A DNA stretch of 64,000 nt, taken from NCBI RefSeq assembly GCF_012273895.1, contig NC_052110.1, positions 1,612,001-1,676,000 on the forward strand, given 5' to 3'. Position 1 is the stretch's first letter. Each line of letters starts with the position of its first letter. Positions 1 through 12,333 of the stretch are shown here, one piece after another. A program made the position numbers and the translations under genes. The notes below the pieces were generated by a model. It worked only from the letters and a program-made list of their open reading frames with translations. It did not search any database and was not told where the DNA came from. This DNA comes from Zerene cesonia. Lineage: Eukaryota; Arthropoda; Insecta; Lepidoptera; Pieridae.

Positions 1-1743
1 ATTTTACGTATATAATATAAGTAGGATAGATAAAGTTCGAATGACGAACATTCGCGTTAAAATTTAGAAGGAAAAACAGACATTTTCTTAATTCAGAACC
101 CCATTAAACTCACCGTGAAAAGCTCATACATTCTCTACCCCAAGTACAATTAAAACTTACTTCACTAAGTAACCGTGTTACACAGAGATTTCATTTGCAT
201 CTAAGCGCAGTTAGCGCTGCCATTATTGAAATTTTATGTGATTTTGATTATTATTCAGTAGACCGTTGTTAGTGGACAGAGATTCCGGTTGGTTTGTGTG
301 GAATGTGCTTTATTTATTGTTTTTAACACGTTTATTTCGGGTTCACCTATTTGTTTCTATATGTAATAGTGGACAACAGAGCTGGTGGTTAGCCTGATGG
401 TAAGCGATCATCACCGGCCATGAACAAGCAGGAGTAGAGCCCCTGAATACATTGCGCACTTATATAGGGTTATATCATTACAATCGCAGCTTTGAAACTT
501 GACTAACGAAACGCGCGTATTAATAGTTTTTAATAATAAACTATTAATATGCGTATGCTCATAAAATATGCATTAACTACCTACTAACCTGGAAGGGAAG
601 AAACTAATTTCTAAAAACATCTTACAGCCAACCGATCATTAAACAAAACTACAATTCAATTAAATTATACACAATCGAATCCCTGTTTAGCAACCATACC
701 TTTAGTGAAATGATCGCTGAGTTATGTAATGGAAACCTGGTAATTGCTCTCAAAGTGCTAACGTACATAATTCATATGAATATATGTAGCGTGAGATATT
801 TGGCATTATTTGATATGCGTGTACATATGGGGTCCTATCTTAGTTTATAGTCACAGAAGTTAGTAACTCGATAGCACTTTTAAAATCTCTATAAATATTT
901 AAGCTAGACAGAGTTGATTCCCTAAATCATAATGTGCTAGCCACAACGTAGCCATCGTTCTTAGTATATTTTATGATAGATAAAGCTTTGCAAAAAAATA
1001 ACTATTTGCTCGTATAATATAGCTTAATATACATATACAAATATCTAAGACTTTTGATATTTACCATGACGAATATCAAAAATGTTGATATTGTAATACA
1101 TAATTTAGGTACTTGCAGGAAAAAAAATCAGGTATTAATACAGTTCGTACCGTTCGTGCCATTAGTAATCATTCACATGCATTGAAATTTAAAACAAATC
1201 ATATACATTCATTTATTTTCAAATTCATTCTAACAAAACAATTCTGTAATCCATACATCATTTGCGGTAAACACCCCATAATTAGGCTCATGTTTTGTTA
1301 AATTTTTGCGCATTTTAATGACGTATAGAATTCCATTTTAATTGGCGGATTACCCTGACATCTGACGCTTTCGAATTGCAAATAAAATCCTTGTTTTATC
1401 TCGAAAATCCAATAGATAGCTCTGAAGTAATTGCTGTCGTTTTTTAACAACTTTATCTGATTTTTCACCGCTAAGATTGCTATTTCACTGTTCCTATGTA
1501 ATATACGAATTTGAACCTAAAGGTTAGTGCACTAGGTTTTAAATTTACGTTTTTTCAATTTGTATGGAATCTTTTCAGCGTTTTTGAACGTGTGGGCATC
1601 CATCAGGATGGACAAGCATTTTGTGGAATGGGGAACGGACGAAGCGTTTTATATCATGACGATTTACGAGAGAGTAATGGCCATTCAGAGATTTCTTTAC
1701 GTGTCTTTGCATTTTCAATCGTATGAATAAGATGATTCAATAA
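1..1743. other. Intergenic, left edge
   Basis: No gene is visible. Holds the type D fragment at 378-445 and a 16-bp hairpin at 514-553 (CGCGTATTAATAGTTT arm, one G-U pair). The first 30 bases resemble the right end of a minus-strand CTAG-family Helitron (ATAATATAAGTAGGAT). The frames of 62 and 71 residues have no coding look. Confidence 0.6.
378..445 (+). repeat. Retroposon type D, left-end fragment
   Basis: GAGCTGGTGGTTAGCCTGAT and GGTAAGCGATCATCACCG match the left end of the type D element; the rest is missing. Confidence 0.6.
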
Positions 1744-2743
1744 NNNNNNNNNNNNNNNNNNNNNNNNNNNNNNNNNNNNNNNNNNNNNNNNNNNNNNNNN
1801 NNNNNNNNNNNNNNNNNNNNNNNNNNNNNNNNNNNNNNNNNNNNNNNNNNNNNNNNNNNNNNNNNNNNNNNNNNNNNNNNNNNNNNNNNNNNNNNNNNNN
1901 NNNNNNNNNNNNNNNNNNNNNNNNNNNNNNNNNNNNNNNNNNNNNNNNNNNNNNNNNNNNNNNNNNNNNNNNNNNNNNNNNNNNNNNNNNNNNNNNNNNN
2001 NNNNNNNNNNNNNNNNNNNNNNNNNNNNNNNNNNNNNNNNNNNNNNNNNNNNNNNNNNNNNNNNNNNNNNNNNNNNNNNNNNNNNNNNNNNNNNNNNNNN
2101 NNNNNNNNNNNNNNNNNNNNNNNNNNNNNNNNNNNNNNNNNNNNNNNNNNNNNNNNNNNNNNNNNNNNNNNNNNNNNNNNNNNNNNNNNNNNNNNNNNNN
2201 NNNNNNNNNNNNNNNNNNNNNNNNNNNNNNNNNNNNNNNNNNNNNNNNNNNNNNNNNNNNNNNNNNNNNNNNNNNNNNNNNNNNNNNNNNNNNNNNNNNN
2301 NNNNNNNNNNNNNNNNNNNNNNNNNNNNNNNNNNNNNNNNNNNNNNNNNNNNNNNNNNNNNNNNNNNNNNNNNNNNNNNNNNNNNNNNNNNNNNNNNNNN
2401 NNNNNNNNNNNNNNNNNNNNNNNNNNNNNNNNNNNNNNNNNNNNNNNNNNNNNNNNNNNNNNNNNNNNNNNNNNNNNNNNNNNNNNNNNNNNNNNNNNNN
2501 NNNNNNNNNNNNNNNNNNNNNNNNNNNNNNNNNNNNNNNNNNNNNNNNNNNNNNNNNNNNNNNNNNNNNNNNNNNNNNNNNNNNNNNNNNNNNNNNNNNN
2601 NNNNNNNNNNNNNNNNNNNNNNNNNNNNNNNNNNNNNNNNNNNNNNNNNNNNNNNNNNNNNNNNNNNNNNNNNNNNNNNNNNNNNNNNNNNNNNNNNNNN
2701 NNNNNNNNNNNNNNNNNNNNNNNNNNNNNNNNNNNNNNNNNNN
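1744..2743. other. Assembly gap (1,000 N)
   Basis: Exactly 1,000 consecutive N, the usual placeholder for a scaffold join of unknown size. The first bases after the gap (2744 onward) are the 3' part of a tRNA-headed SINE seen elsewhere in the window, so the assembly probably broke at or near a repeat. Any ORF that crosses the gap is an artefact. Confidence 0.99.
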
Positions 2744-2815
2744 GATCAAATTTTTTCTATTCTTTCAAAATTTCTCATTTATAAAGCATTTCAATGCTAT
2801 AAAACTAAAAATTAA
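2744..2815 (+). mobile_element. SINE (type A) 3' part at the gap edge
   Basis: Immediately after the N run the sequence begins GATCAAATTTTTTCTATTC and continues through the type A tail to CTATAAAACTAAAAATTAA. This matches 3' bodies at 23.0, 35.6 and 50.0 kb. The tRNA-like head would lie in the gap. Confidence 0.75.
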
Positions 2816-5800
2816 ATGATTCAATAAAACCTAGACTATATTATGGTTATAAGGTCTCACATTTCTTTAAATGATGTTTCAACGATAAATATTGATTCAA
2901 ACAATTCTTTTATTACTTCGATCTCAATATAACTTTTAAAATTCCTAGATTGTTCTGCAGTTCATTATTTAACAGTCTCCTTGGGACAGTGGTTTGACTG
3001 AAAATACGACCGATCCCAATATCAATTTCCGACAAATACATGGACAAATACATTTATTTCCATAACCTTAGACTTAAAGAAAAACATTATCTGTACTAAT
3101 GTACAGATAATGGTGTAGTAAGTCACAATCGCTCCACATATGACGAAAAATATCTCCATGTGTTCCACCAAAATACTGTAACGAAATATATCAAAAGTTT
3201 AATCTTAACGTGACGTTTAAAAAGTGCAAAGTTTCTATGAGCGATGACCGGAGACACATAATAATGGATGGCCAGTTTCGACCGGATTGTGTCGAAATTT
3301 ACATACACCAAGATTAATGATGTCCAACGTTTTCGATGTTTTGGGACCCTTAATGGAACTGTTTTTTTTATAATGATAAATGCTGAGTTTGTTGGAGTAA
3401 GTAGTCTATGAAGTTTCAGTCAGAAGAAGATTTTTTAGGAATGATCGAAAAAATTAGCTACAGATATAATACGATATGTCCTTTTTAATACGACATTTCC
3501 AAAACCGAAGGAGTTTCTTAATTCTTTAGTATTTTTTACGGTTTTGTAACTCGATAACTCCGTGTTAACTCGTAACCGTCAAAAAGAGTCACATATTGCT
3601 GTAATTCTTTCCGTGTTTAATAGGTTTAAATTGTTGTTATTTGGTCCCATTATACGATTTGGATGTATACACTTCATAAAGACATCTTTTGTAGAAAAGA
3701 TTAGCAAATAATCATTCATTACGCCATCCTTCGTAACATAAACTGCCATTAAAAGTATCTACTGTACTGACGGGGCTATATCGCAGATTACTAAACAGCT
3801 ACCACGTAAGTAATACTTTAATAAAATTTCTAGTACACCCATCCTATTTACTTTTCATCATTTGTTATAAATCACATTCTACCTCTACATATCATCCGAA
3901 ACCACTTCATGAAACCATCTTAATTACGTCCATAACCCTAAATTAAGCTCGCAAATATAATTGCAGCCGATATTACATAAAACAATTACAATAGACACCG
4001 GGGTAGCGGATTCAAAGACAAGTTCAAAGGGCACAGACATTCCGCTAATTGGATTATTCAACTGCAATATTAGTTCAATATCCTGACGACATCGGACAGT
4101 GACCTGTTACAATCGATACCCTAGGGGAGGAGGGTGACGATATTGTTTAGAAAATAATCGTGTTATGTAAGAGGCATTGCTTGTTATGACATGGTCGTTT
4201 GGAGAAATAAATAGATTGGTATATATTTTAGTGCCAAGTTACTGAAATAAATATGGTCAAAAAGAAAATTGGAAATCACGCTTTAATTATAAAAATAACT
4301 AAAATGTCTTACTCGCTTTACACATATACGTAAGGGAAGAAATTATTAAATTCTGGCGATCTTGATAAGGATAATAATTTAAACCTTATTATAAATATCA
4401 AGATCGCTCTGGAAATATATGACGTATCCAAAAAGAAAGACAGAAAGAATGTTTATTTAGCACCACAAAATCTTTACAAACATATAAATAAAAGGTGGAC
4501 TTACCACTAATTTAATCCAATCGAATGCCATATTAATCTCTACTATGTATGTAATATTTAAACACGCTTCGTTTCTTTTCTAGTATCATCATGCAGATTA
4601 CGAGACTCATTTAGTCGCTCTAGAGACTGCGTTAAATAATATCCACTGATACAATTCCGATCCTAATTATGATGAGGGAGGGATTATAATCAGGTAAAAT
4701 TTGTCCAATCAAACTATTTCGAATTAATAAATATATTAAATTAGGAAATACATTACACCTAAGTTATGTCATCTCTTACCCGTTTAAGTAAAATTAATAT
4801 AACGCAAATGCAGCTCCGTCGATTTAAATTTCGCCTCACAGCATTCAGAATTAAAATAAAACATGTATATATTAACTAACAGTACAAACAAAATGCCTTT
4901 GCATACGTGGGTTATGTATGCAAATAACATTTCCGTATATAATTAAAGAAGCGCGATGAGATCGAATATCTACCCTATTCTCACGCTGCAATAATTTAAC
5001 TTTTAAATATGACAAACGACACAAATCCACTCATCTGTGAAGACGCGTGTCGTTCAAAAGAAAATATTCATACTAGATGCAGGAATTTGTACCCTATCGA
5101 CGGTTAGAGTAAGGGTGATATTATTAAACAATGTGAAATTATAAAATCAAATTGAAATATAAACTACAGGGCGTGTTGACTTGTATTTAGCGATGTTTAA
5201 TGGTTTCTATAACACTCAATTGATCACGCATGATTACAAGAGCTTAATACACGTGTTGGTACTTTTAAAATGCGATTTTGAGTACTTATAGCGATTTAAG
5301 TGTGAGAATCTTGGATATAATGTTGTTAATGCATGTGTTAATAAGAGAATAATTGATTTATTTTTGAGAACATTTCAACTTTAGAATAAATCACTTGAAG
5401 TTGAATAATTGCATTTGTTATTGATTTTTTAGTTATTCTGTGACCCTTGCTCAGTATAAATAAAAATATATGAGTGTTAAATGATAATCGTCAATGAAAT
5501 AAAATATTGTTAGTATATAAATGTATTATTTGCCATATAACAATGATACATGTCAATATTGTAGTGTTATAAGGTAACGTACAAATTAGAATAATAATGG
5601 TCAAATTAAACGAAATATATTTATTGTCATTTAATGTTTAGGTACCATTAACAACATATAAACGACAAATGTAAACCTATTACAAAGGATACGAATCGTA
5701 AATTAAACAACACTTACAAAAAGTACTTAAGCCACAGCAAACATGGTACAAAAAATCCATTTCATCGCATTAACCACAAGCTATCTAACCCTCTCACGTC

Positions 5801-6484
5801 CACTCGAGAACTATTTGTCCAATCCCAAATAATTCGCAGCGGGAAAAACATTCGATGTCACGTTCACCGTGTTTAACTTTATCGTGTGTCCGAGAATTAG
5901 TTGCGACATTGATAGATGTACGGCGGAGACGGTCGGTCTAATAGACCGGGGCGATGGTGGAAATTGTTTTAGGTTATGCGTGATTAATTGGTTATTGTCT
6001 ATTTTGATGTGAAATAAAAAATAAAAAAAAAACGTGATTATTGGGCTTTACGTAAAATTTTCAGGTCCGTGTTAAATTCAATAGAAAATTTAAACAAGTC
6101 AAACTGTAACATGATATAATATGCGCTTACCAAAATCCATTTTAATTTCAAACAGATTAAGCGTAACGAATAAGTTTACTTCAACACAAACATGCATTAT
6201 AATTTACATTATAATTTAATACAATTGAAACATGGATTAAACATTTCATACATTATGTAGGATGTATCAAATGTATATTTTACTCATAAATATGTTAACT
6301 TCCTCTATATCTAAATACAACAAACGTGCAAAATATCAGTCGTCGGTGCAACATCACGAAACCAATGTTTACATACCAAATAGCTCTAAATTACCACTGA
6401 ATAATAAACGCTAATTTCAAACTTGGGACTTAGCGTCAGATAGGCAAATCCTCGTTCGATGTATCGTATCGCAATTAGTGTAAA

Positions 6485-6590
6485 TGTTACGCGACGGCGT
6501 TTCGCAAAGCTCGCCTGATCCGTACTTCGGCTTTGCGACGGGTAAATCCAACCCGACGGATGGGGTACAGCGCTGGAAGGGTTAACTTGG
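6485..6590. other. GC-rich island in AT-rich sequence
   Basis: About 100 bases dense in CG dinucleotides, with an 8-bp hairpin CGCAAAGC / GCTTTGCG at 6503-6510 and 6540-6547. The antisense frame of 72 residues has no recognisable domain. It could be an unassigned repeat or a regulatory patch. Confidence 0.4.
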
Positions 6591-7055
6591 AAATTCGTAT
6601 TTTAATATTATTTATTATTAGTAGTGTCTTTGTTTTATTTAAATTGTTCTGTACCCAAAGGTTATAGAGGTGGATTTGAGCCATAAGGCCGCCATTACAA
6701 TACATACAATAAAGAATAAATAAATAAATATTATTGAAGATGGTTTATTGTTTAGAAGAAAGTGGCATAAAGAAAGAGCCAAGTGATTTACCTAATTGAA
6801 TCTATGTATTAATCATATGAAATATCGAAACATCAACTTGTAACGAAAGGTACTGTCTGCTCCATGTGTCACAAGGGGCTGCTGAAAACCAGTGTTGTGT
6901 AAAAGCTCAGCTCTTGCGTGACATTAACTGAGTCAGTCCCTTTTGTCTGTAATAAACAAGCCGCACAGTAAACTATTTTTACTTTCGTTTTTTTTTTTTT
7001 TTGTTTGTTCTTTTTTGTTAGTTTTTATTCTAGATATTAGTTATAAATTATTTAT

Positions 7056-7058
<3 letters not shown>

Positions 7059-7092
<34 letters not shown>
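7059..7092 (+). repeat. (TA)n microsatellite followed by a T-run
   Basis: An uninterrupted TA array then a run of T; a second T-run lies at 6988-7003. The 80-residue frame across it is an artefact. Confidence 0.95.
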
Positions 7093-7101
<9 letters not shown>

Positions 7102-7293
7102 TTGGTACTTAAGGTTTTTGTGTATGTGCGGTGCTGTGTGTTTATAGACAATAAATTTATTTCTTTCTTTCTTTCTTCTTTCTAACGATGGATTGTAAGG
7201 GACGTGTGTTGTGACTTTCTTTTGCGCAGACGATTTTCTGCTTATTTAATATATGTTTAGATATTTTTCAGGTTGTTTATTGTTTAATAATTG

Positions 7294-7326
<33 letters not shown>
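7294..7326 (+). repeat. (TA)n microsatellite
   Basis: TA array of about 12 units with one TTT interruption. Confidence 0.95.
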
Positions 7327-7327
<1 letters not shown>

Positions 7328-8248
7328 ATTTGTGTTAAGGTTTTGAATATATCGGTACTAACAAATTCTTATGCAAGGGAGGAAAATAGTTTGTTAAAAT
7401 AAATGTAAAAAATATAAATTCTCGAGTTTCTATTTCTCTATATCCATGTTCCGTATTTGCAATTGCGGTTATGTCGCGTGTATCAAAATTAAATTTCCAA
7501 CGCGTTCGTCCTTTGTTTTAAACAAAACGAGCTTGTACATCACCCGCGCTGGGATTCCGTAGTATTCAAATAGCCATTTGCTTTCGCGCTGTGAATTGAT
7601 TTTCATAGTTTGTACAAATGGTTGTGGAACGTATGTTTGTGTGTTTATAATGATTTTTACTGTACTTTAATATTATATCAATAATTGAATAGGAGCTCTG
7701 ACAAACTTATCAAGTGTTTAAAGGTCGTTTACGTTTTAAGAAGCTAAATGCAATGGTAAAAATCTTTATATTGAAGAGTCAATCGTATGGATTAATTAAG
7801 GATTAAATGGAATAAATTCAGCAAAACAAGGGAAGCGAATAATTCATACATTGTATGTAAGCAGAAATTTTATAAATGTATGTATAATTCGATTACAAAT
7901 TGAATCGAAACGGTCACGATTAATGTATCAAGTATGATGGATCAGTGCCACGCGCACTTCCGATGACGCAAGAAAATTGATGGCTCCATACAATTTATAA
8001 TAGATTTGATATTTCAATGTATTTGTAATGGAGGATTTGATCAATCATTACTTGAGACGTATCTGGTATACATGAAGACGTTATATTATTTAAAAATATA
8101 TTCGATATTTTGAAAAAAGAAAACGAATTTTCTATTATTGACTGACGCTCTAAATCGTAGGTGGTCCGACTGCATTTTTTATTAGTCGATAGAATTGTTA
8201 GATTCGATCCAATTTGCATCGTTGCGTCTGTGTGAGTGTTATAAACTA

Positions 8249-8441
8249 CTAGCTTCGCCCCGCGGTTTCACTCGCGTAAGTCCGTATCCCGTAGGAATAT
8301 CGTGATAAAAAGTTGCCTATATGTTATTCCAGTTATCCAGCTATCTACGTACTAATTTTCATTGCAATCGGTTCAGCAGTTTTTGCATAAAAGAGTAACA
8401 AACACACACACATGCTTACAAACTTTCGAATTTATAGTATA
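8249..8441 (-). mobile_element. Non-autonomous Helitron (CTAG-ending family), first of a tandem pair
   Basis: In the plus strand it begins CTAGCTTCGCCCCGCGG and runs through CCCGTAGGAATATCG, AAAAGTTGCCTATATG, CAATCGGTTCAGCAG and AACTTTCGAATTTATA. That is the minus-oriented copy of a family whose complete copies run from TC to CTAG between A and T. Its 5' end is replaced by the start of the next copy, so the two sit head to tail. The family resembles the Lep1 Helitron-like repeat described from Lepidoptera (by recollection). Confidence 0.8.
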
Positions 8442-8634
8442 CTAGCTGCGCCCCGCGGTTTTACTTGCGCAAGTCCGTATCCCGTAGGAATATCATGATA
8501 AAAAATTGTCTATACGTTATTCCAGGTGTCCAGCTGTCTACGTACCAAATTGCAATCGGTTCAGAAGTTTTTGCGTGAAAGTGTAACAAGCTCATATATG
8601 CTTACAAACTTTCGCATTAATAAAATAAGTAGGA
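8442..8634 (-). mobile_element. Non-autonomous Helitron, second of a tandem pair
   Basis: Directly follows the previous copy: CTAGCTGCGCCCCGCGG at its left, GTCCGTATCCCGTAGG inside, and ATAAGTAGGA at its right, flanked by A on the left and T on the right. It lacks a few bases in the middle (ACCAAATTGCAATCGG joined). Confidence 0.82.
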
Positions 8635-9957
8635 TTAATTACGCGAAAGGTCGTTCTTATATTGCTGGAATACAGATTATAATAATGTGACTATTTTATT
8701 TATTTATTTTGACACTTTCATTATACATAAAAGAAAAAGAAAGAAAGCAAGGAATATAGATAATAGTTATTAATCCTTATCACTTTAGAGTGATTTCTTA
8801 CAGGCAACACCAATTTTAATGAAAAAAAATGTAATGAATTCATTTGTCATTTCACATCCCCACAATTCGCCAACAAATTGGCATAAGAATATTTAATTAA
8901 TTATTACATTGAATATGATACATCGCAGTCAATGCAACTACTCAAAGTTATTACTATCAGACCGATACAATCCGTACCGGCTTAACTAAGATGAGATGGT
9001 CCAGTAAATCATAGAGAAACCACTTCAAAGTACACAAAGCCCTTCCGATACCCCCGTAGAACAATGCGTTTCAAACTGTCAAACATTTTAACCGGTAATA
9101 CATATGTAAATAGGGCTCTTGACTTTATTGTTATGGCCTGACACCCGAGTCTATAATGCGTAAGATGTTAGGGATTCACTGTTGGGCAGAATGATCAACA
9201 AAATATAAGATATAGGTATACTTTTTTTTCGTTTTTTTCTATGTTATTTTATGTAGTTGTATTCTGTTTTGTGTTCTGATTTAGATTTAGTTAATTGTAG
9301 GATTGTTTATAAAAAAATCAAGCATAGTCAATGTAGACATTGAGTTTTTTGTCATATAAAATTCGAGCAACAAGATTTGAGCCAAGTCGTCTAATGAACA
9401 TAGGTGATATATTTTTCAAATGAAATAAATAAAAGAAACGAGAAAGTCATAAGTTATTTAACGGTATTTTTTTAAACCTATTTAAAAACAATATGACAAG
9501 CACACGCCATATTTCTATATGTAAAATGTTCGCACTGAAGAAGCGTAATTAATCATGATTGGATGTGCGGATAGAAAATGTCATAAGAGTTTGTATAAGT
9601 CATATCTTCGACTTCACATTTCGCTAGAAAAATAATCAATTTAAAAAGTTTGAGTATTTTTTTTTATATTAAATTGAAAATAAAACACACGAAGTTATTT
9701 AATTTGCTTACCATCCACAAAGTATGTATTGTGCATACGAAACGAAGCGTGTCTAAGAGCATCGGGTATCTATGGCTAAGAAATTCAAAACAGCCTGTTT
9801 GTTTGTCAATAACTATTTGCACGATTTATCGAAGTGATTTTAGCGAAATTGAGATTCCAATTGTCAATTCACAAGACATTTGTTTGAATATTTGCATTGA
9901 GTACTTTTGCATATAAAACATCTATTATATAAGATTTTGAATGGTTTGTCTTGTATT

Positions 9958-10005
9958 TAGGAGGCCCGTATCCTTTTTCTCACCCTTCCCAGTTCAATCC
10001 TACTT
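9958..10005 (-). repeat. Retroposon type D fragment, short
   Basis: GGAGGCCCGTATCCTTTTTC followed by TCACCCTTCCCAGTTC resembles the pyrimidine-rich middle of the type D element on the minus strand. Only about 45 bases are recognisable. Confidence 0.4.
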
Positions 10006-10851
10006 TCATGTCGTTAATATTTACTTTACCTTACCTCCTTAACTCTTAAAAGCATGCGACGCATTCGTGTAGTACCTCTTTCGCATATTGATTAATTACC
10101 ATCATGCGAACCACCGTTACATGACAAACGATAATCTGACGAATTAAGAGGCATCTTAATTATACTTTAGGGATGTAATTATGCCTAATTTATTGACATT
10201 ATCACGATCTGGGATACATAGGTCCCATAAGTCCATCCAAAATGCTCCAGCTAATCTTATTCGATAAACTTTCTTACTCTTCAGCACATTTTTGCACAAG
10301 CCTATAAAAATAAACAGCCAACCTGTAAACCCAACCCACAAAAGGACACGAGACAGTACTTCTAAAACTATATCTATATCTGAAGTGTCATAACAACCAG
10401 TCCCTTATACATTTCCATGTTTAAAACAATATCAAAGGGAGGTCGGTAAGGCCGTGACAAACTACGCTATTAGCAAAATTAATTATTTACCATCAAGTCT
10501 GGTTCGGAATTGTAAGTAGAATCGACAATCTGTTAAAAGGCAAGTTGTCGATGTTATCTGTGATTAATTTGAACAAATTTCTCTATTTTAGCGTGAAATT
10601 CTGGAATAATCTGTTTTAATTAGAGGATAGTGGATTATGGTCGATGGGGCAGATTCTAATTTCTGCAATTGATATATCTAAATAAGATTTAATTTGTAAG
10701 ATTCTGATGAAGTTAACGTCCTTATTTGTTATGAATTATAATGCAAAATAATTGTTAATTTAGCTTAAGAATTAAAACACTTCGTTGTCTATTTATTAAC
10801 CTATAAATATAATTATTGCTAAATCTTATATCTTTAAACGAGCAATTCTTG

Positions 10852-10875
10852 TATATATATATATATATATATATA
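10852..10875 (+). repeat. (TA)n microsatellite
   Basis: TA array of about 12 units at the left border of the element at 10879. Confidence 0.95.
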
Positions 10876-10878
10876 ATT

Positions 10879-11136
10879 GGAATCTCGGAATCGGCTCCAA
10901 CAATTTTCATGAAACTTAGTATATTGGGGGTTTCGGGGGCGATAAATCGATCTAGCTAGGAATCTTTTTTAGAAAATGTCATGTTCGTGTTTTATCGACT
11001 TAAACTTACTTTTTTAACAAATAGGAGGCCTTTGAGTAGTCCCAATTTATTATGACTCTTCCTGACGAATATTTAAAGTTAAAACAAAAAAAAAAAAAAC
11101 AAAAAATATTACCGAGCAAAGCTCGGTCGTCCAGGT
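10879..11136 (+). repeat. Dispersed element with a 3' hairpin
   Basis: GGAATCTCGGAATCGGC and CGATAAATCGATCTAGCTAG in the left part; a 6-bp hairpin CCGAGC-AAA-GCTCGG at 11112-11126 followed by TCGTCCAGGTAC at the right. A GC-rich hairpin just before the 3' end is a Helitron trait, but the last bases do not read CTRR. An AT dinucleotide array borders its left end. Confidence 0.45.
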
Positions 11137-12126
11137 ACTCTTAAATCTACATTTGCACTGGGGTTGTGAAAAAACTATTTTAATAATGACATAAAAATAA
11201 TGAAATTAGGAAACAAGAGTCCTTAAAGTGTTTCCACGCCCATGGCATGAAAATACAAGTTAAAAAGTCAATTAAAATTTGAAATAAATTTGAGTGTACC
11301 AAAAAAGTCTATTTATATATGAAGCATTTAATCGGAATAAAAAGTATCAAAGTATCAATCCTATCACCCAAGTCAGCGCATACCCATATACGAAATTTCA
11401 TCAGTCAGTCAGTTTCAAATCTGTTCAGCAGCTTCAGCGATATTAACGGACAAACATTACAAATATTAATATGCGTGATATTACCTATACTATACTATAT
11501 ATTTATACACGACTCTGATTCGAGTAAAATTGGTGTAAAAAAATATCTAATTACTACTAGTACTCTATCATAGTAAATACCGTAACAGTTTAATATCAAC
11601 ATTTATAATACCGTCTGCCGCGAACAATACAGCGGAATACATTAACTTGAAGTCAACAACAAAACCGCTTCTACCTCCCTTCAAACCTTTGATAACAACT
11701 ATATCATTTTCTCATAAACTGTTTTGTGATACTAACGTCATTGCCTTTTACATCGGCGCTTTAAAATGACTCGAGTACGCTCTATTTTATATTGAGCGTT
11801 CGATGTATAGCGTAAGTGTTTGATTTACATGTTGTTTTGAAGATAGTACCGTGTTCCTGAAATGCTAAATTACCTTACCATTAGGCGGTCGCCTGTTATT
11901 TGTATTGTATTGCGGGTTGTCTTTTCTGTCTGTTACAACTTAATCTATCTCTGAAATTATTATGTCCTATGGAAGTTTCTTGTGAGTGGTTTCGTATTAG
12001 TCTTATATAGTTGTGAAGTTAAGGTCTGTAAAATGATAAAGTGATTATTATGGTATTGTGTTAACTTGAGAGTTCCAGTTCTGGGTTAGATTTACTTAAT
12101 CTTTACTATTATATATAGTAATATAA

Positions 12127-12333
12127 AGTGAAGTCCCGTGTCCCCTAGTGGGGTATGGGGCAGGTGATATACATCTGTTTCACTGATCGATTTTCTTTAT
12201 GGACAAGTAGGTGATCAGCCTTCTGTGTCCTGCCAGACCGAGACATTTTTTTTTGTGCGTCCCCACCGGGAATCGAACCTAGGACCCCTCGGTTCTAAGC
12301 TCACGCGTTAACCACTGTACCAAGGAGGCGGTC
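12127..12333 (-). mobile_element. tRNA-headed SINE (type B) with 14-bp target-site duplication
   Basis: On the minus strand a head of the form CCTTGGTACAGTGGTTAACG (box A side) is followed by box B GGTTCGATTCCCGG, then a body with GGACACAGAAGG and an end near GGACACGGGACTTCAC. A direct repeat ATATAGTAATATAA flanks it at 12113-12126 and 12334-12347, which is a clean retroposition footprint. A second copy in the other orientation is at 19.6 kb. Confidence 0.87.

Larger units (their letters stand above)
2816..8248. other. Intergenic, AT-rich
   Basis: No gene is visible. Includes a 52-base stem-loop at 4356-4407, a short hairpin CGGTCTAATAGACCG near 5934, the GC island at 6485 and two TA arrays. 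Small frames at 3123-3311 and 7995-8219 show no motif. Confidence 0.6.
8635..12112. other. Intergenic between Helitron pair and type B SINE
   Basis: No gene is visible. The 9650-9916 frame (88 residues) and the 11319-11573 frame (84 residues) are AT-rich and without recognisable motifs or splice-linked partners. Contains the element at 10879-11136. Confidence 0.55.

Noticed and set aside
1715..2749. 344-residue minus-strand ORF
   Set aside because: It is almost entirely the N gap; not a gene.
9650..9916. 88-residue plus-strand ORF
   Set aside because: AT-driven composition, no motif, no splice partners, no repeat or gene context.
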